A stretch of 64,000 nucleotides of DNA from Rhodobacteraceae bacterium Alg231-04 (GCA_900143635.1 FREY01000014.1:1-64000); one strand, 5' to 3'; shown: positions 51,361 through 62,833, numbered from the stretch's first letter. Notes: generated by a model from the sequence alone, not told the origin. Made by a program: numbers and translations.

Positions 51361-51720
51361 ATGGCAAACAGCAAAAGAACCCTGTTTCTGAAGCGCCGCC
51401 TGCGCGTCCGGAACAAACTTCGCAAAGTGAACGCAGGCCGTCCGCGTCTGTCCGTACACCGTTCCAACAAGAACATCTCTGTTCAGTTGATCGACGACGT
51501 GCGTGGCGTGACTCTGGCAGCAGCGTCCACTCTGGAAAAAGATCTCGGCTTTGTTGGCAAGAACCACATCGAAGCAGCCACCAAAGTGGGTGCAGTGATC
51601 GCGGAACGTGCCAAGGCAGCAGGCGTGGAAGAAGCATACTTCGACCGCGGCGGTTTCCTCTTTCACGGCAAAGTGGCGGCTCTGGCCAACGCTGCGCGTG
51701 AAGGCGGTCTGAAGATCTAA
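51361..51720 (+). CDS. rplR: 50S ribosomal protein L18
   Basis: 119 residues; [20 protein letters not shown] and [24 protein letters not shown] split over 97-119. Binds 5S rRNA. Confidence 0.97.
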   Translation: MANSKRTLFLKRRLRVRNKLRKVNAGRPRLSVHRSNKNISVQLIDDVRGVTLAAASTLEKDLGFVGKNHIEAATKVGAVIAERAKAAGVEEAYFDRGGFLFHGKVAALANAAREGGLKI

Positions 51721-51727
51721 GACTTGC

Positions 51728-51781
51728 GGGCGGCGTTCGCGCCGCCCCGATGATCCGGGGGCCCCGTCCTTTTGGGCGGGG
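51728..51781 (+). promoter_or_regulatory. Tandem stable hairpins between rplR and rpsE
   Basis: GGGCGGCG-TTCG-CGCCGCCC (51728-51747, UUCG tetraloop) and CCCCGTCC-TTTT-GGGCGGGG (51762-51781) lie in the 118-base gap. No T-tract follows, so they look like processing or stability elements rather than terminators. Confidence 0.55.
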
Positions 51782-51838
51782 TTCACCAGGATTGGACAAA
51801 TTTTCGGCGCTTAGCGCCAGGATGAAAAGGAATGCCTC

Positions 51839-52408
51839 ATGGCAGAACGTGACAACCGCCGTGGCCGTGGCCGCGACCGTGACGAAACACCGGAATTCGC
51901 CGATCGCTTGGTTGCGATCAACCGCGTTTCCAAAACCGTCAAAGGCGGTAAGCGCTTTGGCTTCGCCGCTCTGGTAGTCGTTGGCGACCAGAAAGGCCGC
52001 GTCGGCTTTGGTAAAGGTAAAGCGAAAGAGGTCCCCGAGGCCATTCGTAAAGCCACCGAGCAGGCCAAGCGTCAGATGATCCGCGTACAGCTGAAAGAAG
52101 GCCGTACCCTGCATCACGACATCGAGGGCCGTCATGGCGCCGGTAAAGTGATCATGCGTACCGCACCTGAAGGTACCGGTATCATCGCAGGTGGCCCGAT
52201 GCGTGCCGTTTTCGAAATGCTCGGCGTCAAAGACGTTGTTTCGAAGTCGACCGGTTCGCAGAACCCCTACAACATGATCCGCGCCACCATCAACGGCCTG
52301 ACCAAAGAGCAGAGCCCGCGTTCTGTTGCACAGCGTCGTGGTAAGAAGGTTGCTGACATCCTGCCCAAGCGGGACGAAGCACCGGCTGCCGAAGCCGCTG
52401 AAGCGTAA
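51839..52408 (+). CDS. rpsE: 30S ribosomal protein S5
   Basis: 189 residues with [22 protein letters not shown] and [22 protein letters not shown]-type region. Ala/Glu-rich tail. Confidence 0.97.
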   Translation: MAERDNRRGRGRDRDETPEFADRLVAINRVSKTVKGGKRFGFAALVVVGDQKGRVGFGKGKAKEVPEAIRKATEQAKRQMIRVQLKEGRTLHHDIEGRHGAGKVIMRTAPEGTGIIAGGPMRAVFEMLGVKDVVSKSTGSQNPYNMIRATINGLTKEQSPRSVAQRRGKKVADILPKRDEAPAAEAAEA

Positions 52409-52420
52409 GGAGTAAGACAC

Positions 52421-52609
52421 ATGGCAAAAACCATCGTCGTTAAGCAGGTCGGTTCTCCGATCCGCCGCCCCGCCGACCAGCGCGCTACCCTGGTTGGTCT
52501 TGGCCTCAACAAAATGCACAAAACCCGCGAACTGGAGGACACTCCTTCTATCCGCGGCATGGTCCGTAAGGTCTCGCATATGGTTGAGATCATCGAAGAG
52601 CGCGACTAA
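52421..52609 (+). CDS. rpmD: 50S ribosomal protein L30
   Basis: 62 residues: [20 protein letters not shown] and the [13 protein letters not shown] segment. Last gene before another insertion in the spc operon. Confidence 0.96.
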   Translation: MAKTIVVKQVGSPIRRPADQRATLVGLGLNKMHKTRELEDTPSIRGMVRKVSHMVEIIEERD

Positions 52610-52632
52610 GCCTTCTTCGGGATTTGAATTGG

Positions 52633-52663
52633 AAAACGCCTCCGGGAAACCGGGGGCGTTTTT
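52633..52663 (+). terminator. Terminator after rpmD
   Basis: AAAACGCCTCCGG-GAAA-CCGGGGGCGTTTTT. Confidence 0.88.
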
Positions 52664-52924
52664 CGCGTTTGGCCTAGGCGAAACACCGGTCGGGCGCCAC
52701 GCAACCCGCGCCAGTGGCGGACGGGCCCCTCTTTATTGCCCGGCGGGTCAGGCCGGTGAGAGATCGTTAAAATGTAATCCAAGCCATTCCAAACCTGCAT
52801 GGCGGATAGACCAATTCACCCAGTTGTTGGCGATAACATTCCCGCCTATCTCTGCCTTGTCACAACGACACAGAACAAAGCCCGCCGGGAATAGGCCCGG
52901 CCAGGACATAAAAGGATACCTCTC
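52664..52924 (+). other. Upstream region of the first DUF1127 gene
   Basis: No gene recognised. TTGGCG (52827-52832) and CTATCT (52846-52851), 13 bases apart, resemble an RpoH-type promoter, which would fit the stress regulation of DUF1127 genes in Rhodobacter. AAAGGATACC directly precedes ATG 52925. Confidence 0.35.
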
Positions 52925-53134
52925 ATGGCCCACGCAATCAGCACCGCACCCGTCTTTGCCCCCTTCGCCGCGATCCGCTCCTTTGTGGAGAACGCCCGTG
53001 AAGCACTGGCACTGCGCAACGAATACAACCGCACCTTCACCGAGCTCAGCAGCCTGACTGCACGCGAGCTGGAAGACATCGGCATTTCCCGCGGCGACAT
53101 CGCAGACATCGCCCGCGTTCACGTTTACGGCTGA
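52925..53134 (+). CDS. DUF1127 mini-protein (CcaF1-like)
   Basis: 69 residues. The C-terminal half reads SLTARELEDIGISRGDIADIAR, the signature of DUF1127 (L-x2-R-E-L-x-D-I-G-I-x-R-x-D-I). In Rhodobacter sphaeroides a DUF1127 protein of this type (CcaF1) is an RNA-binding stress protein cotranscribed with CcsR small RNAs, and a matching hairpin follows this gene. It interrupts the spc operon between rpmD and rplO. Confidence 0.88.
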   Translation: MAHAISTAPVFAPFAAIRSFVENAREALALRNEYNRTFTELSSLTARELEDIGISRGDIADIARVHVYG

Positions 53135-53152
53135 ACCAGCGACTGAATACTT

Positions 53153-53218
53153 AGCCGGGCAACGCTCCTCCCTCGGGGCCCGGACGTCACAAGCCTCCGC
53201 AATTGCGGGGGCTTTTTC
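53153..53218 (+). ncRNA. CcsR-like 'cuckoo' RNA hairpin plus terminator
   Basis: Twenty bases after the DUF1127 stop, CCGGGC (53155-53160) pairs with GCCCGG (53178-53183); the 17-base loop contains CUCCUCCC, the anti-Shine-Dalgarno motif displayed in loops of CcsR RNAs of Rhodobacter. A rho-independent terminator (AGCCTCCGC-AATT-GCGGGGGCTTTTT, 53192-53217) follows. Only one loop copy is present, against four in R. sphaeroides. Likely processed from the DUF1127 mRNA 3' UTR. Confidence 0.6.
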
Positions 53219-53315
53219 GTGTCTGGAGTTTTCTTCGTCACTGGCTGCGCATTTGGCCTTGGGCCCGACCGGCCTACTTGAAAGGGGCAAATGGCATCAC
53301 CACCGGAGGCGGACA

Positions 53316-53735
53316 ATGGAAGAAATGGTATCGGAGTATTCACTGGCATTGATATCTTTGCTGGTCTTTGTAGTGATTGTCCTGCTGCAATCGGCACTGG
53401 TGGGGGCGGCAAAGGCCGGGGCCGGGCTGCCGCCGGGTTGCACGCCTGCGGCGGACTATGACGACCGGGTCTACCGGCTGCATCGCAGTCACCAAAACGG
53501 TGTGGAGATCATGCCGGCCGCGGCAGTTGCATTGTTTGCCGCAATGTTGACCGGCGTTTCTGCCGGGTGGGCCAATGCCTTGATGGGGGTCTTCCTGTTG
53601 ACGAGGCTGGGGTATATCCTTGTCTACGCCCGCAGCCTCGGTGCGCCGACACAGGGCTTGCGCACTTTCACCTATGTCGCCGGCTGGGCGATGCTGGTGA
53701 TTCTCTGCCTGATGTCGATTTGGGCCGCGCTTTAG
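53316..53735 (+). CDS. MAPEG-family membrane protein
   Basis: 139 residues, four membrane helices. RLHRSHQNGVEIMPAAAVALF after helix 1 is the MAPEG signature (R-x-x-R-x-H-x-N-x2-E). MAPEG proteins act on hydrophobic substrates with glutathione or are structural. GGAGG eight bases before ATG 53316 fixes the start. Confidence 0.82.
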   Translation: MEEMVSEYSLALISLLVFVVIVLLQSALVGAAKAGAGLPPGCTPAADYDDRVYRLHRSHQNGVEIMPAAAVALFAAMLTGVSAGWANALMGVFLLTRLGYILVYARSLGAPTQGLRTFTYVAGWAMLVILCLMSIWAAL

Positions 53736-53930
53736 ATCCAATTTTCCGGTGGGGTGGCGGCAGGCTCATGTTTCCGAAGGGAAACCATAGTTCCTATGCG
53801 CGCCGCGCATGGCGGCATGGCTGATCCGACATTTGTTCTATGGCGCTTCGCTTCTTAGGTAGAGGGAGACCTGAAGAGGCCGATACCAGCCGGAAAATCC
53901 GTTCCGGCGCACAGAACAAGGATAAGAATA

Positions 53931-54146
53931 ATGGCATATGTAGCCGCCACCCGCCTTCCCGGAAAATCACTCTCCGAGCATTTCTTCAGCCTGATAGAGG
54001 CCGTGAAAGACGCCCACACGCGTCGCCGCCACTACCGTCAGGCCTATGCCGAGCTGAGCGGTATGAATGGACGGGAACTGGCTGAGTTTGGCCTGCACCG
54101 TGGCGATCTGGAAGAGATTGCCCGCCGTGAGGCCTACGGCGAATAA
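53931..54146 (+). CDS. Second DUF1127 mini-protein
   Basis: 71 residues. MNGRELAEFGLHRGDLEEIARREAYGE is the DUF1127 tail (quoted span 46-70), more acidic than the first copy, with which it shares the paralogous layout. GGATAAGAATA precedes ATG 53931. Only a plain terminator follows; no CUCCUCCC loop is seen. Confidence 0.85.
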   Translation: MAYVAATRLPGKSLSEHFFSLIEAVKDAHTRRRHYRQAYAELSGMNGRELAEFGLHRGDLEEIARREAYGE

Positions 54147-54172
54147 GCCGATCCAAGTCGCAAAGAGTTTTC

Positions 54173-54199
54173 ACGCCTCCGGATTTCCGGCGGCGTTTT
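54173..54199 (+). terminator. Terminator after the second DUF1127 gene
   Basis: CGCCTCCGG-ATTT-CCGGCGGCG followed by TTTTG. Confidence 0.8.
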
Positions 54200-54378
54200 G
54201 TTTGGCGGGCTGACCAAGCAATAGGCGCACGAATGAGGGCCGCGCTTCTCCCTTGATAAACACCTGCTGCGGGTCTATACGCGCCCAGTGGCATTCCGTG
54301 CCGCAGAATCAAAAACCAAGAAACGCCGTGGTTGGCCCGAATACGCTTCGTGGGCCACATCCGGCAAGGAGAAGCGAT

Positions 54379-54849
54379 ATGAGACTCAATGAACTGCGCG
54401 ACAATCCTGGCGCAACCAAAAAACGCACACGCGTTGGCCGTGGTCCGGGTTCGGGCAAAGGTAAAATGGGTGGCCGTGGTATCAAAGGTCAGAAATCCCG
54501 TTCGGGTGTAGCGATCAACGGTTACGAAGGCGGCCAGATGCCTTTGTACCAGCGTCTGCCTAAGCGCGGCTTCAACAAGCCGAACCGCAAAGCATTCGCC
54601 GTTGTGAACCTGGGCCTGATCCAGAAATTCATCGACCTCGGCAAGCTGGACGCTGCAAACGTCACCGAAGACACACTGATCTCTTCCGGTCTGGTGCGTC
54701 GCAAGCTGGACGGTATCCGCGTCCTGGCAAAAGGCGAAATCACCGCCAAAGCCACCATCACCGTGACCGGTGCTTCTGCCGCAGCTGTTGAAGCTGTTGC
54801 AAAGGCTGGCGGCGCGCTGACTGTGGCAACTGCAGCCGCAGCCGAGTAA
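54379..54849 (+). CDS. rplO: 50S ribosomal protein L15
   Basis: 156 residues starting [20 protein letters not shown], with [18 protein letters not shown] 54379 with AAGGAGAAG upstream; the frame extends back to 54253 without similarity. Confidence 0.97.
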   Translation: MRLNELRDNPGATKKRTRVGRGPGSGKGKMGGRGIKGQKSRSGVAINGYEGGQMPLYQRLPKRGFNKPNRKAFAVVNLGLIQKFIDLGKLDAANVTEDTLISSGLVRRKLDGIRVLAKGEITAKATITVTGASAAAVEAVAKAGGALTVATAAAAE

Positions 54850-54901
54850 CGGCTTGTTAGCGGCGACAATGCCGCTTACATAGGTCACAGTTTTCCAATA
54901 G

Positions 54902-54938
54902 ACGCCGCCCGAGCCGGAAAACGGCTCTGGGCGGCGTT
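54902..54938 (+). promoter_or_regulatory. Strong hairpin between rplO and secY
   Basis: ACGCCGCCCGAGCCG pairs with CGGCTCTGGGCGGCGT around a GAAAA loop, followed by only TTTC. It may attenuate expression of secY relative to the ribosomal genes. Confidence 0.55.
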
Positions 54939-54961
54939 TCGCAATAAGAGACCCCTTTCTT

Positions 54962-56319
<1,358 letters not shown>

Positions 56320-56323
<4 letters not shown>

Positions 56324-56961
56324 ACATTATCCTCTTGGGCCCGCCGGGTGCGGGCAAAGGTACGCAGGCCCGCCATCTGGTTGATACCCGTGGCATGGTG
56401 CAGCTCTCCACCGGAGACATGCTGCGCGATGCGATGGCTTCGGGGTCTGAGATGGGAAAGAAGGTCGCCAAGATCATGGAGGCGGGCCAGCTCGTCACCG
56501 ATGAGATTGTGATCGGCTTGATCGAAGAGCGCCTGAACGCCGAATCCGGTGCAGGTTTCATTTTCGACGGTTTCCCGCGCACATTGGCACAGGCCGATGC
56601 GCTGGCGGCACTTCTGGCCAAACTCGGTCAGAGCCTGCACACCGTGATCGAAATGCGGGTCGACGATGACGCGCTGGTTGCGCGCATCACCGGTCGCTTT
56701 ACCTGCGGCTCCTGCGGTGAGGTCTACCACGATGAGACCAAGCCGGCAGCGGTTGAGGGCACCTGCGACAAATGTGGCTCCACTGACATGAAACGCCGGG
56801 CTGACGACAACGAAGACAGCCTGCGCACCCGTCTGATGGAATATTACAAAAAGACCTCGCCGCTGATTGGCTACTACTATGCAAAGGGCGATCTGCGTCC
56901 GGTGAACGGCCTTGCCGACATCGACGAAGTGACCGCCTCGATTGGCGCGGTTCTGAGCTGA
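56320..56961 (+). CDS. adk: Adenylate kinase, zinc-finger lid form
   Basis: 213 residues: P-loop [22 protein letters not shown]. The lid domain carries [10 protein letters not shown] and CDKCGS, four cysteines that would bind zinc, unlike E. coli Adk. AMP + ATP to 2 ADP. The usual partner of secY. Confidence 0.97.
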
Positions 56962-56985
56962 ACTCTTCAGACAGATTTAATCGGG

Positions 56986-57018
56986 AGGGGCTAGGGAGAC
57001 CTGGCCCCTTTTTCTTTT
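56986..57018 (+). terminator. Terminator after adk
   Basis: AGGGGCTAGG-GAGA-CCTGGCCCCT (one G-U pair) followed by TTTTTCTTTT. Confidence 0.88.
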
Positions 57019-57028
57019 GGAAGACACA

Positions 57029-57412
57029 ATGATCACAACACGCTTTGCCCTGATTGCCAGCCTGACCTTTGCAACCCCGGCACTGGCCGAACCAATGTTC
57101 ATCAATGACCCATCCGCCTGCGGACAGGTGATGGGCAGCGACGACGGAATGTTGGACTATGCCGACAACGGCGGTCTGATCCTGAGTGCGGATGGCTATA
57201 GCTCGATGGAATACTTCTGTAGCTTCACGCCTGCGCTGAAATTTAACTGGGATGGCTATCAGGTCAGCGACCATTCAGGCCACTGTGAATTGCCGGGCCC
57301 ACAGTATTATCCACAGGTCTTTACCGTGGTCATGGATGCGGCCGAGCCCGGCGTGATTTCGATCTGGGACGGTGAGCCGGAGCCGGTCCAGTTTTATCGC
57401 TGCAACGGCTGA
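57029..57412 (+). CDS. Secreted small protein, unknown function
   Basis: 127 residues with signal peptide cleaved after ALA (MITTRFALIASLTFATPALA). Mature protein has four cysteines (likely two disulfides) and acidic surface. I do not recognise the family. GGAAG precedes the ATG; it is followed by a candidate promoter of rpsM. Confidence 0.75.
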   Translation: MITTRFALIASLTFATPALAEPMFINDPSACGQVMGSDDGMLDYADNGGLILSADGYSSMEYFCSFTPALKFNWDGYQVSDHSGHCELPGPQYYPQVFTVVMDAAEPGVISIWDGEPEPVQFYRCNG

Positions 57413-57446
57413 GGCAGGAAAGCTGCTCTGTTAACCATAAGCCGGG

Positions 57447-57475
57447 TTGACGAAGGTCAGAAATCCTCATACGCA
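57447..57475 (+). promoter_or_regulatory. Candidate promoter of the alpha block (rpsM)
   Basis: TTGACG (57447-57452), 17-base spacer, TACGCA (57470-57475), 156 bases upstream of rpsM. The adk terminator makes a promoter in this interval necessary. Confidence 0.55.
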
Positions 57476-57630
57476 AGCCCATCCCTTCGGGGAATCATTC
57501 CTGTGGTCAGATTCTGTCCGGCCACAAGACCACCTCAAGAATGCTGGACCCCCTGGCACCACTGCCAAGGTCAAGCGTTGTGAAAAAAGGTTCCGGCGCT
57601 ACGGAACCGCAACGAAAAGGAAAGTGACAC

Positions 57631-57999
57631 GTGGCACGTATTGCCGGCGTTAACATCCCGACTGCAAAGCGGGTTCCCATCGCCCTCACCTATATCACCG
57701 GAATCGGTAACACATCGGCCGCAGAAATCTGCGAATCCGTAGGCATCGACGTGACTCGTCGCGTTAATGAACTGTCCGACGCCGAAGTTCTGGCCATCCG
57801 CGAGCACATCGATGCAACCTACACCGTTGAAGGTGACCTGCGTCGTGAAACTCAGATGAACATCAAACGTCTGATGGATCTGGGCTGCTACCGTGGCCTG
57901 CGTCACCGTCGTAACCTGCCCGTTCGCGGTCAGCGTACCCACACCAACGCTCGTACCCGCAAAGGCCCCGCAAAGGCCATCGCTGGTAAGAAGAAGTAA
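57631..57999 (+). CDS. rpsM: 30S ribosomal protein S13
   Basis: 122 residues starting [20 protein letters not shown] (GTG start at 57631), with [20 protein letters not shown]. rpmJ, which precedes it in E. coli, is absent here, as usual in alphaproteobacteria. Confidence 0.97.
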   Translation: MARIAGVNIPTAKRVPIALTYITGIGNTSAAEICESVGIDVTRRVNELSDAEVLAIREHIDATYTVEGDLRRETQMNIKRLMDLGCYRGLRHRRNLPVRGQRTHTNARTRKGPAKAIAGKKK

Positions 58000-58014
58000 G
58001 GGAGGGTTTGATCA

Positions 58015-58404
58015 ATGGCACGCGATAAGACTCGTACAAAGAAAAAAGAGCGCAAGAACATCGCCACAGGCGTTGCTCACGTGAACTCTTCGTTCAACAA
58101 CACCAAAATCCTGATCTCTGACGTGCAGGGCAATGCGATCGCATGGTCGTCCGCTGGCACCATGGGCTTCAAGGGTTCGCGGAAATCCACTCCGTACGCT
58201 GCTCAGATGGCTGCAGAAGATGCAGGCAAAAAAGCACAGGACCACGGTGTTAAGACACTGGAAGTCGAAGTTCAGGGCCCCGGCTCTGGCCGTGAATCGG
58301 CTCTGCGCGCACTGGCTGCCGTCGGTTTCAACATCACCTCGATCCGTGATGTGACCCCGATCGCGCACAACGGCTGCCGCCCGCCGAAGCGCCGCCGCGT
58401 TTAA
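58015..58404 (+). CDS. rpsK: 30S ribosomal protein S11
   Basis: 129 residues; [19 protein letters not shown]-terminal [13 protein letters not shown]-type end ([13 protein letters not shown]). Confidence 0.97.
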   Translation: MARDKTRTKKKERKNIATGVAHVNSSFNNTKILISDVQGNAIAWSSAGTMGFKGSRKSTPYAAQMAAEDAGKKAQDHGVKTLEVEVQGPGSGRESALRALAAVGFNITSIRDVTPIAHNGCRPPKRRRV

Positions 58405-58418
58405 GCGACTGATTACCG

Positions 58419-58447
58419 CTGGGGCCCGTGTTTGCACGTGGCCCCAG
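58419..58447 (+). promoter_or_regulatory. Strong hairpin between rpsK and rpoA
   Basis: CTGGGGCC-CGTG-TTTG-CACG-(T)-GGCCCCAG; 12 base pairs with one bulge, no T-tract, in the 113-base gap. Possible S4-type regulatory or processing site, but S4 (rpsD) is not in this operon. Confidence 0.5.
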
Positions 58448-58517
58448 TTCGCCGTTTTGAAACCTCGGGAGTCTGCGCCTACCGGACATGAGGCACAGAC
58501 AGGAATGGAGGGACTGC

Positions 58518-59534
58518 ATGATCCACAAGAATTGGGCAGAACTGATCAAGCCGACACAGCTTGAAGTTAAGCCGGGCAACGACCCTGCACGCCAGGCAAC
58601 CGTTGTGGCCGAACCGCTGGAACGCGGCTTTGGTCTGACGCTGGGCAATGCGCTGCGTCGCATTCTGATGAGCTCGCTGCAGGGCGCTGCCATCACATCC
58701 GTTCAGATCGACAACGTTCTGCACGAGTTCTCGAGCGTTGCTGGTGTGCGTGAAGACGTCACCGACATCATCCTGAACCTGAAGGGTGTTTCCCTGCGCA
58801 TGGAAGTCGAAGGGCCCAAGCGCCTGTCGATCAATGCCAAGGGTCCGGCAGTTGTCACCGCTGGTGATATCTCCGAATCGGCTGGTATCGAGGTTCTGAA
58901 CCGCGATCACGTGATCTGCCACCTGGATGACGGCGCCGACCTGTTCATGGAACTGACCGTGAACACCGGCAAAGGCTATGTTTCGGCTGACAAGAACAAG
59001 CCGGAAGATGCACCCATCGGTCTGATCCCGATCGACGCGATCTATTCGCCGGTCAAGAAGGTCTCCTATGACGTTCAGCCCACCCGTGAGGGCCAGGTGC
59101 TGGATTATGACAAGCTCACTATGAAAGTCGAAACAGATGGCTCCATCACGCCGGATGACGCCGTGGCCTATGCTGCGCGCATTCTGCAGGACCAGCTGTC
59201 GATCTTCGTCAACTTCGACGAGCCGGAATCGGCATCGCGTCAGGACGACGATGATGGTCTCGAGTTCAACCCGCTTCTCTTGAAGAAAGTGGACGAGCTG
59301 GAACTGTCTGTCCGTTCGGCAAACTGCCTGAAGAACGACAACATCGTTTACATCGGCGATCTGATCCAGAAGACCGAAGCAGAAATGCTGCGCACGCCGA
59401 ACTTCGGCCGCAAGTCGCTGAACGAGATCAAAGAAGTTCTGTCCGGCATGGGGCTGCACCTCGGCATGGACGTCGAGGACTGGCCGCCAGACAACATTGA
59501 AGATCTGGCCAAGAAATTCGAAGACTCCTTCTAA
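58518..59534 (+). CDS. rpoA: RNA polymerase alpha subunit
   Basis: 338 residues: N-terminal assembly domain ([20 protein letters not shown]) and C-terminal DNA-binding domain ([28 protein letters not shown]). ATG 58518 with GGAGGGAC upstream. Confidence 0.98.
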   Translation: MIHKNWAELIKPTQLEVKPGNDPARQATVVAEPLERGFGLTLGNALRRILMSSLQGAAITSVQIDNVLHEFSSVAGVREDVTDIILNLKGVSLRMEVEGPKRLSINAKGPAVVTAGDISESAGIEVLNRDHVICHLDDGADLFMELTVNTGKGYVSADKNKPEDAPIGLIPIDAIYSPVKKVSYDVQPTREGQVLDYDKLTMKVETDGSITPDDAVAYAARILQDQLSIFVNFDEPESASRQDDDDGLEFNPLLLKKVDELELSVRSANCLKNDNIVYIGDLIQKTEAEMLRTPNFGRKSLNEIKEVLSGMGLHLGMDVEDWPPDNIEDLAKKFEDSF

Positions 59535-59546
59535 AGGATGCTTCGG

Positions 59547-59568
59547 GGGAGGGGCTTCGGCCCCTTCC
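59547..59568 (+). promoter_or_regulatory. UUCG hairpin between rpoA and rplQ
   Basis: GGGAGGGGC-TTCG-GCCCCTTCC with a stable UUCG tetraloop, 12 bases after the rpoA stop, in a 142-base gap. No T-tract. Confidence 0.55.
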
Positions 59569-59676
59569 GCACATGCCGGCACTGGCCGGGAATTAAGTGG
59601 GCACATGCCCCAAGGAGAGTGGCTGACACGCATCGGCTGCCAGACAAAGCAAAACACGACGATAAGGATTTAGACA

Positions 59677-60096
59677 ATGCGTCACGCACGTGGTTACCGC
59701 CGCCTGAACCGTACACATGAGCACCGTAAGGCGCTCTTCGCCAACATGGCCGGCTCGCTGATCGAGCACGAGCAGATCAAAACGACTCTGCCGAAAGCCA
59801 AAGAACTGCGCCCGATCATCGAAAAGCTGATCACCCTGGGCAAGCGCGGCGACCTGCACGCCCGCCGCAATGCACGTGCTCGTCTCAAAGAAGACCAGTA
59901 TGTTGCCAAACTGTTTGACATCCTGGGCCCGCGTTACGCTGACCGTCAGGGCGGCTATGTTCGCATCATGAAAGCCGGTTTCCGTTATGGCGACATGGCA
60001 CCGATGGCGATCATCGAATTTGTTGACCGTGATGTCGACGCCAAAGGCGCTGCCGACAAGGCCCGCCTGGTTGCTGAAGAAGCAGCTGAAGAATAA
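59677..60096 (+). CDS. rplQ: 50S ribosomal protein L17
   Basis: 139 residues: [40 protein letters not shown]. Last gene of the ribosomal block. Confidence 0.97.
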   Translation: MRHARGYRRLNRTHEHRKALFANMAGSLIEHEQIKTTLPKAKELRPIIEKLITLGKRGDLHARRNARARLKEDQYVAKLFDILGPRYADRQGGYVRIMKAGFRYGDMAPMAIIEFVDRDVDAKGAADKARLVAEEAAEE

Positions 60097-60122
60097 GAGC
60101 TTTCCGGCCTCACCGGTTGCTG

Positions 60123-60154
60123 GACCCCCGTTCCGAGAGGAGCGGGGGTCTTTT
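60123..60154 (+). terminator. Terminator after rplQ
   Basis: GACCCCCG-TTCCGAGAGGAG-CGGGGGTC followed by TTTTG. Confidence 0.88.
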
Positions 60155-60255
60155 GCATTTTATATATGCGCTGCATTCGTGTTTGCCTGTGCAAACGAAA
60201 TGGTAAGCAGTTTCTGTTTTCAAAGCCCTGTCCATGTAAACCGTTGGGGCGAGAT

Positions 60256-62772
60256 ATGACCGGCACGCAAAAGAATGAAGGCAGGGGTTCGTCCCTGTTC
60301 AATCCAAGCATCAAGGCAAAGATCCTAACAGCAGCATTGGTGCCGCTGGTATTGATTGTTGGCGTTGGTATTTGGGCCGTCTCCAATCTTGGCCGCATGG
60401 AAGAGCGCTCCGCCTTGGTGGCGCATACCCAGAGTGTGCTGAGCGACGCGCAGGCGATTATGTCTTCTGCGGTGGACATGGAAACCGGATTGCGCGGCTA
60501 CCTTCTCGCTGGGCAAGACGCCTTCCTGGAGACATATAACACCGGCGATGCCGCCGCTTTTGTTGCGCTATCCAATCTGCAGGGCACCGTCAGTGACAAT
60601 CCGGCTCAAGTCACCCGCCTGGAAGAGGCGGAGCAGATCTTGAGTGACTGGAAGACCGATGTCGCGGCGGAAGCAATCGCTCTGCGTCGTGAAATCGGTG
60701 ATGCGTTGACGATGAACGACATGGCGGATGAGGTTAAAAAGGCGCGCGGGGCCACCTATTTCGAACCGTTCCGAGCCGAGATTGAAGCCTTCATCGCGGA
60801 TGAGGAAAAGCTGTTGTCGGATCGGCGCGGGACTTTCTCGATGCTGGTTACGGCAGGCATTGCGCAGACCGATTTCATAATTGAACAAATGGAAGCCGTC
60901 GAACAGACGATGCTGACGATCAAATCTGCCAAGGACATTCTGGTTGCGGCAGTCGATATGGAAGCCGGAATGCGGGGTTTCCTGCTGTCCGGCGATGAGG
61001 CCGTTCTTACCCCCTACACCGCCGGCGCGGAACGTTTCGAGACCCTGGTGGCCGAACTCTCGGTTGCAGAAGGCACGCGCCCGGAACAGGCCGAACGGCT
61101 GGCCAATAGCGCCGCCATTATCGCGGACTGGCGCGGCAAGGTGGTTGAGCCCGCTTTGACCATGCGCCGGGACATCGGTGACGCGGCGACCATGGATGAC
61201 ATGGCCGATATGGTCGCTGAGGGGCGTGGCAAGACATATTTTGACAGGTTCCGCAGCGTGATGGCGGAATTCACCGCAGAAGAACAAGCTCTTATGACCG
61301 CGCGCAGCGCCGCCAACGAAGCGGTGTCACGTCAGACGCGTACTTTGTTGCCGATTGCGATTGGGGTTGCTGTTCTGCTTGGGGCCATTCAGGCCTTGAT
61401 CATCGGCGGCGGCATTTCCAGAGCTGTGCGACGTACGATCGGGTCCATGCAGGGGCTGGCAAATGGCGACAATGCGGTCGAAATCACCGGACAAAAACGC
61501 GGTGACGAGATTGGCGACATGTCCCGCACGCTGGAGGTCCTGCGCAATGAACTGGCAGAGCTGCAGGAGGCCGAGAAGAAAAAGGCCGAAAGCCGAGATG
61601 CTGCGCAGACAGCCGTGGTGCAGACACTCAGCACCAATTTGTCAAAGCTGTCCAAAGGGGATTTGACGGTTCAAATTCACGACAGCTTCGGATCCGACTA
61701 TGAACAGCTGCGTCAGGATTTCAACACCACGGTATCTACCTTGCAGACGGTCGTTCAACAGGTGGAGGACACCACCCAAAGTATCAGTGCAGGGGCGGCG
61801 GAGATCACCCAGGCCTCTGATGACCTGTCCCATCGGACCGAAAGTCAGGCCGCGACGCTGGAAGAAACGGCCGCTGCCATGGAAGAGATGACAAGCAGTG
61901 TGAAATCTTCGGCCAAAGGTGTGCGCGATGTCGAGGCGACGATCCATGACGCCCGTGGCGACGCTGAAAACAACCGGAAAGTTGTTGAGGATGCAGTGGC
62001 GGCTATGACCGGGATCGAACAATCCGCCGGGCAGATCAGCCAGATCATTGGCGTGATCGATGACATTGCCTTTCAGACCAACCTTCTGGCCCTGAACGCC
62101 GGCGTTGAAGCCGCGCGTGCAGGTGAGGCGGGGCGCGGTTTTGCGGTTGTTGCCAGCGAAGTACGTGCCCTGGCACAGCGCTCCTCCGAGGCTGCGACCG
62201 AGATCAAGACATTGATCGGTGAAAGCTCGCGTCAGGTGGAGCATGGGGTGGATCTGGTCGGTAAGGCTGGTACGGCGCTGCAGAGCGTGGTGGCGCAGGT
62301 CGGGCATATTTCCACTCTGGTGTCGGGAATTGCCGAAGGCGCGTCGGAACAATCAACCGGCCTGAACGAGATCAACGTTGGCGTGGAGCAGTTGGATAAG
62401 GTGACCCAGCAAAACGCTGCTATGGTGGAACAGGCAACGGCTGCCAGCCAGCTTCTGAAGAACGATGCGGGCAAGCTGGCCGGGCTGATTTCCCACTTCC
62501 AGACCGGAAGTGGGGCAGGCGGTTCTGTTGGACTGCAGGCCGAAACTCCATTTGCCGGTACAGCGGATTCTGGAATGGCCGACGGCTTCGCTGACCACGA
62601 AGAGGCAGCGTCGTTTGGCGCACCGTCGGCCCATGGCGATGATATGGACAGGGCCTGGCTCGAAATGGATCCGGTGCCTGCCGACAATGGTGGTCATTCC
62701 TTTGACGAACCACCTTCATCGGTTCCGGCAAAGGCCACAGGTACCGATGATTCTGTCTGGCAGGATTTTTGA
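60256..62772 (+). CDS. Methyl-accepting chemotaxis protein with duplicated CHASE3-like sensor
   Basis: 838 residues. Membrane helix 1 (about 22-44); periplasmic region 45-362; helix 2 (about 363-386); HAMP; signalling domain with hairpin tip [21 protein letters not shown] quoted in part as [20 protein letters not shown]. The sensor part consists of two copies offset by exactly 160 residues: [14 protein letters not shown] (74-86) versus [14 protein letters not shown] (234-246) and [16 protein letters not shown] versus [16 protein letters not shown]. The ET/EA-G-x-R-G-x-L-L motif is CHASE3-like. The C-terminus ends VWQDF, fitting the CheR/CheB-tethering pentapeptide x-W-x-x-F. Start ATG 60256 chosen; upstream frame is cysteine-rich and unlikely. 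Confidence 0.93.
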   Translation: MTGTQKNEGRGSSLFNPSIKAKILTAALVPLVLIVGVGIWAVSNLGRMEERSALVAHTQSVLSDAQAIMSSAVDMETGLRGYLLAGQDAFLETYNTGDAAAFVALSNLQGTVSDNPAQVTRLEEAEQILSDWKTDVAAEAIALRREIGDALTMNDMADEVKKARGATYFEPFRAEIEAFIADEEKLLSDRRGTFSMLVTAGIAQTDFIIEQMEAVEQTMLTIKSAKDILVAAVDMEAGMRGFLLSGDEAVLTPYTAGAERFETLVAELSVAEGTRPEQAERLANSAAIIADWRGKVVEPALTMRRDIGDAATMDDMADMVAEGRGKTYFDRFRSVMAEFTAEEQALMTARSAANEAVSRQTRTLLPIAIGVAVLLGAIQALIIGGGISRAVRRTIGSMQGLANGDNAVEITGQKRGDEIGDMSRTLEVLRNELAELQEAEKKKAESRDAAQTAVVQTLSTNLSKLSKGDLTVQIHDSFGSDYEQLRQDFNTTVSTLQTVVQQVEDTTQSISAGAAEITQASDDLSHRTESQAATLEETAAAMEEMTSSVKSSAKGVRDVEATIHDARGDAENNRKVVEDAVAAMTGIEQSAGQISQIIGVIDDIAFQTNLLALNAGVEAARAGEAGRGFAVVASEVRALAQRSSEAATEIKTLIGESSRQVEHGVDLVGKAGTALQSVVAQVGHISTLVSGIAEGASEQSTGLNEINVGVEQLDKVTQQNAAMVEQATAASQLLKNDAGKLAGLISHFQTGSGAGGSVGLQAETPFAGTADSGMADGFADHEEAASFGAPSAHGDDMDRAWLEMDPVPADNGGHSFDEPPSSVPAKATGTDDSVWQDF

Positions 62773-62833
62773 ACAAGCGCGGGCGCCCATGGACGGGGGC
62801 CCGCTGATTTCTTTCCGATAGCGACAATCAGGG

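Noticed and set aside
50237-52579. 780-codon open frame opposite rpsH-rpmD
   Set aside because: It spans seven ribosomal genes on the opposite strand; composition is that of an antisense shadow.
53931-54199. CcsR-like RNA after the second DUF1127 gene
   Set aside because: Only an ordinary terminator hairpin follows; there is no CUCCUCCC loop.
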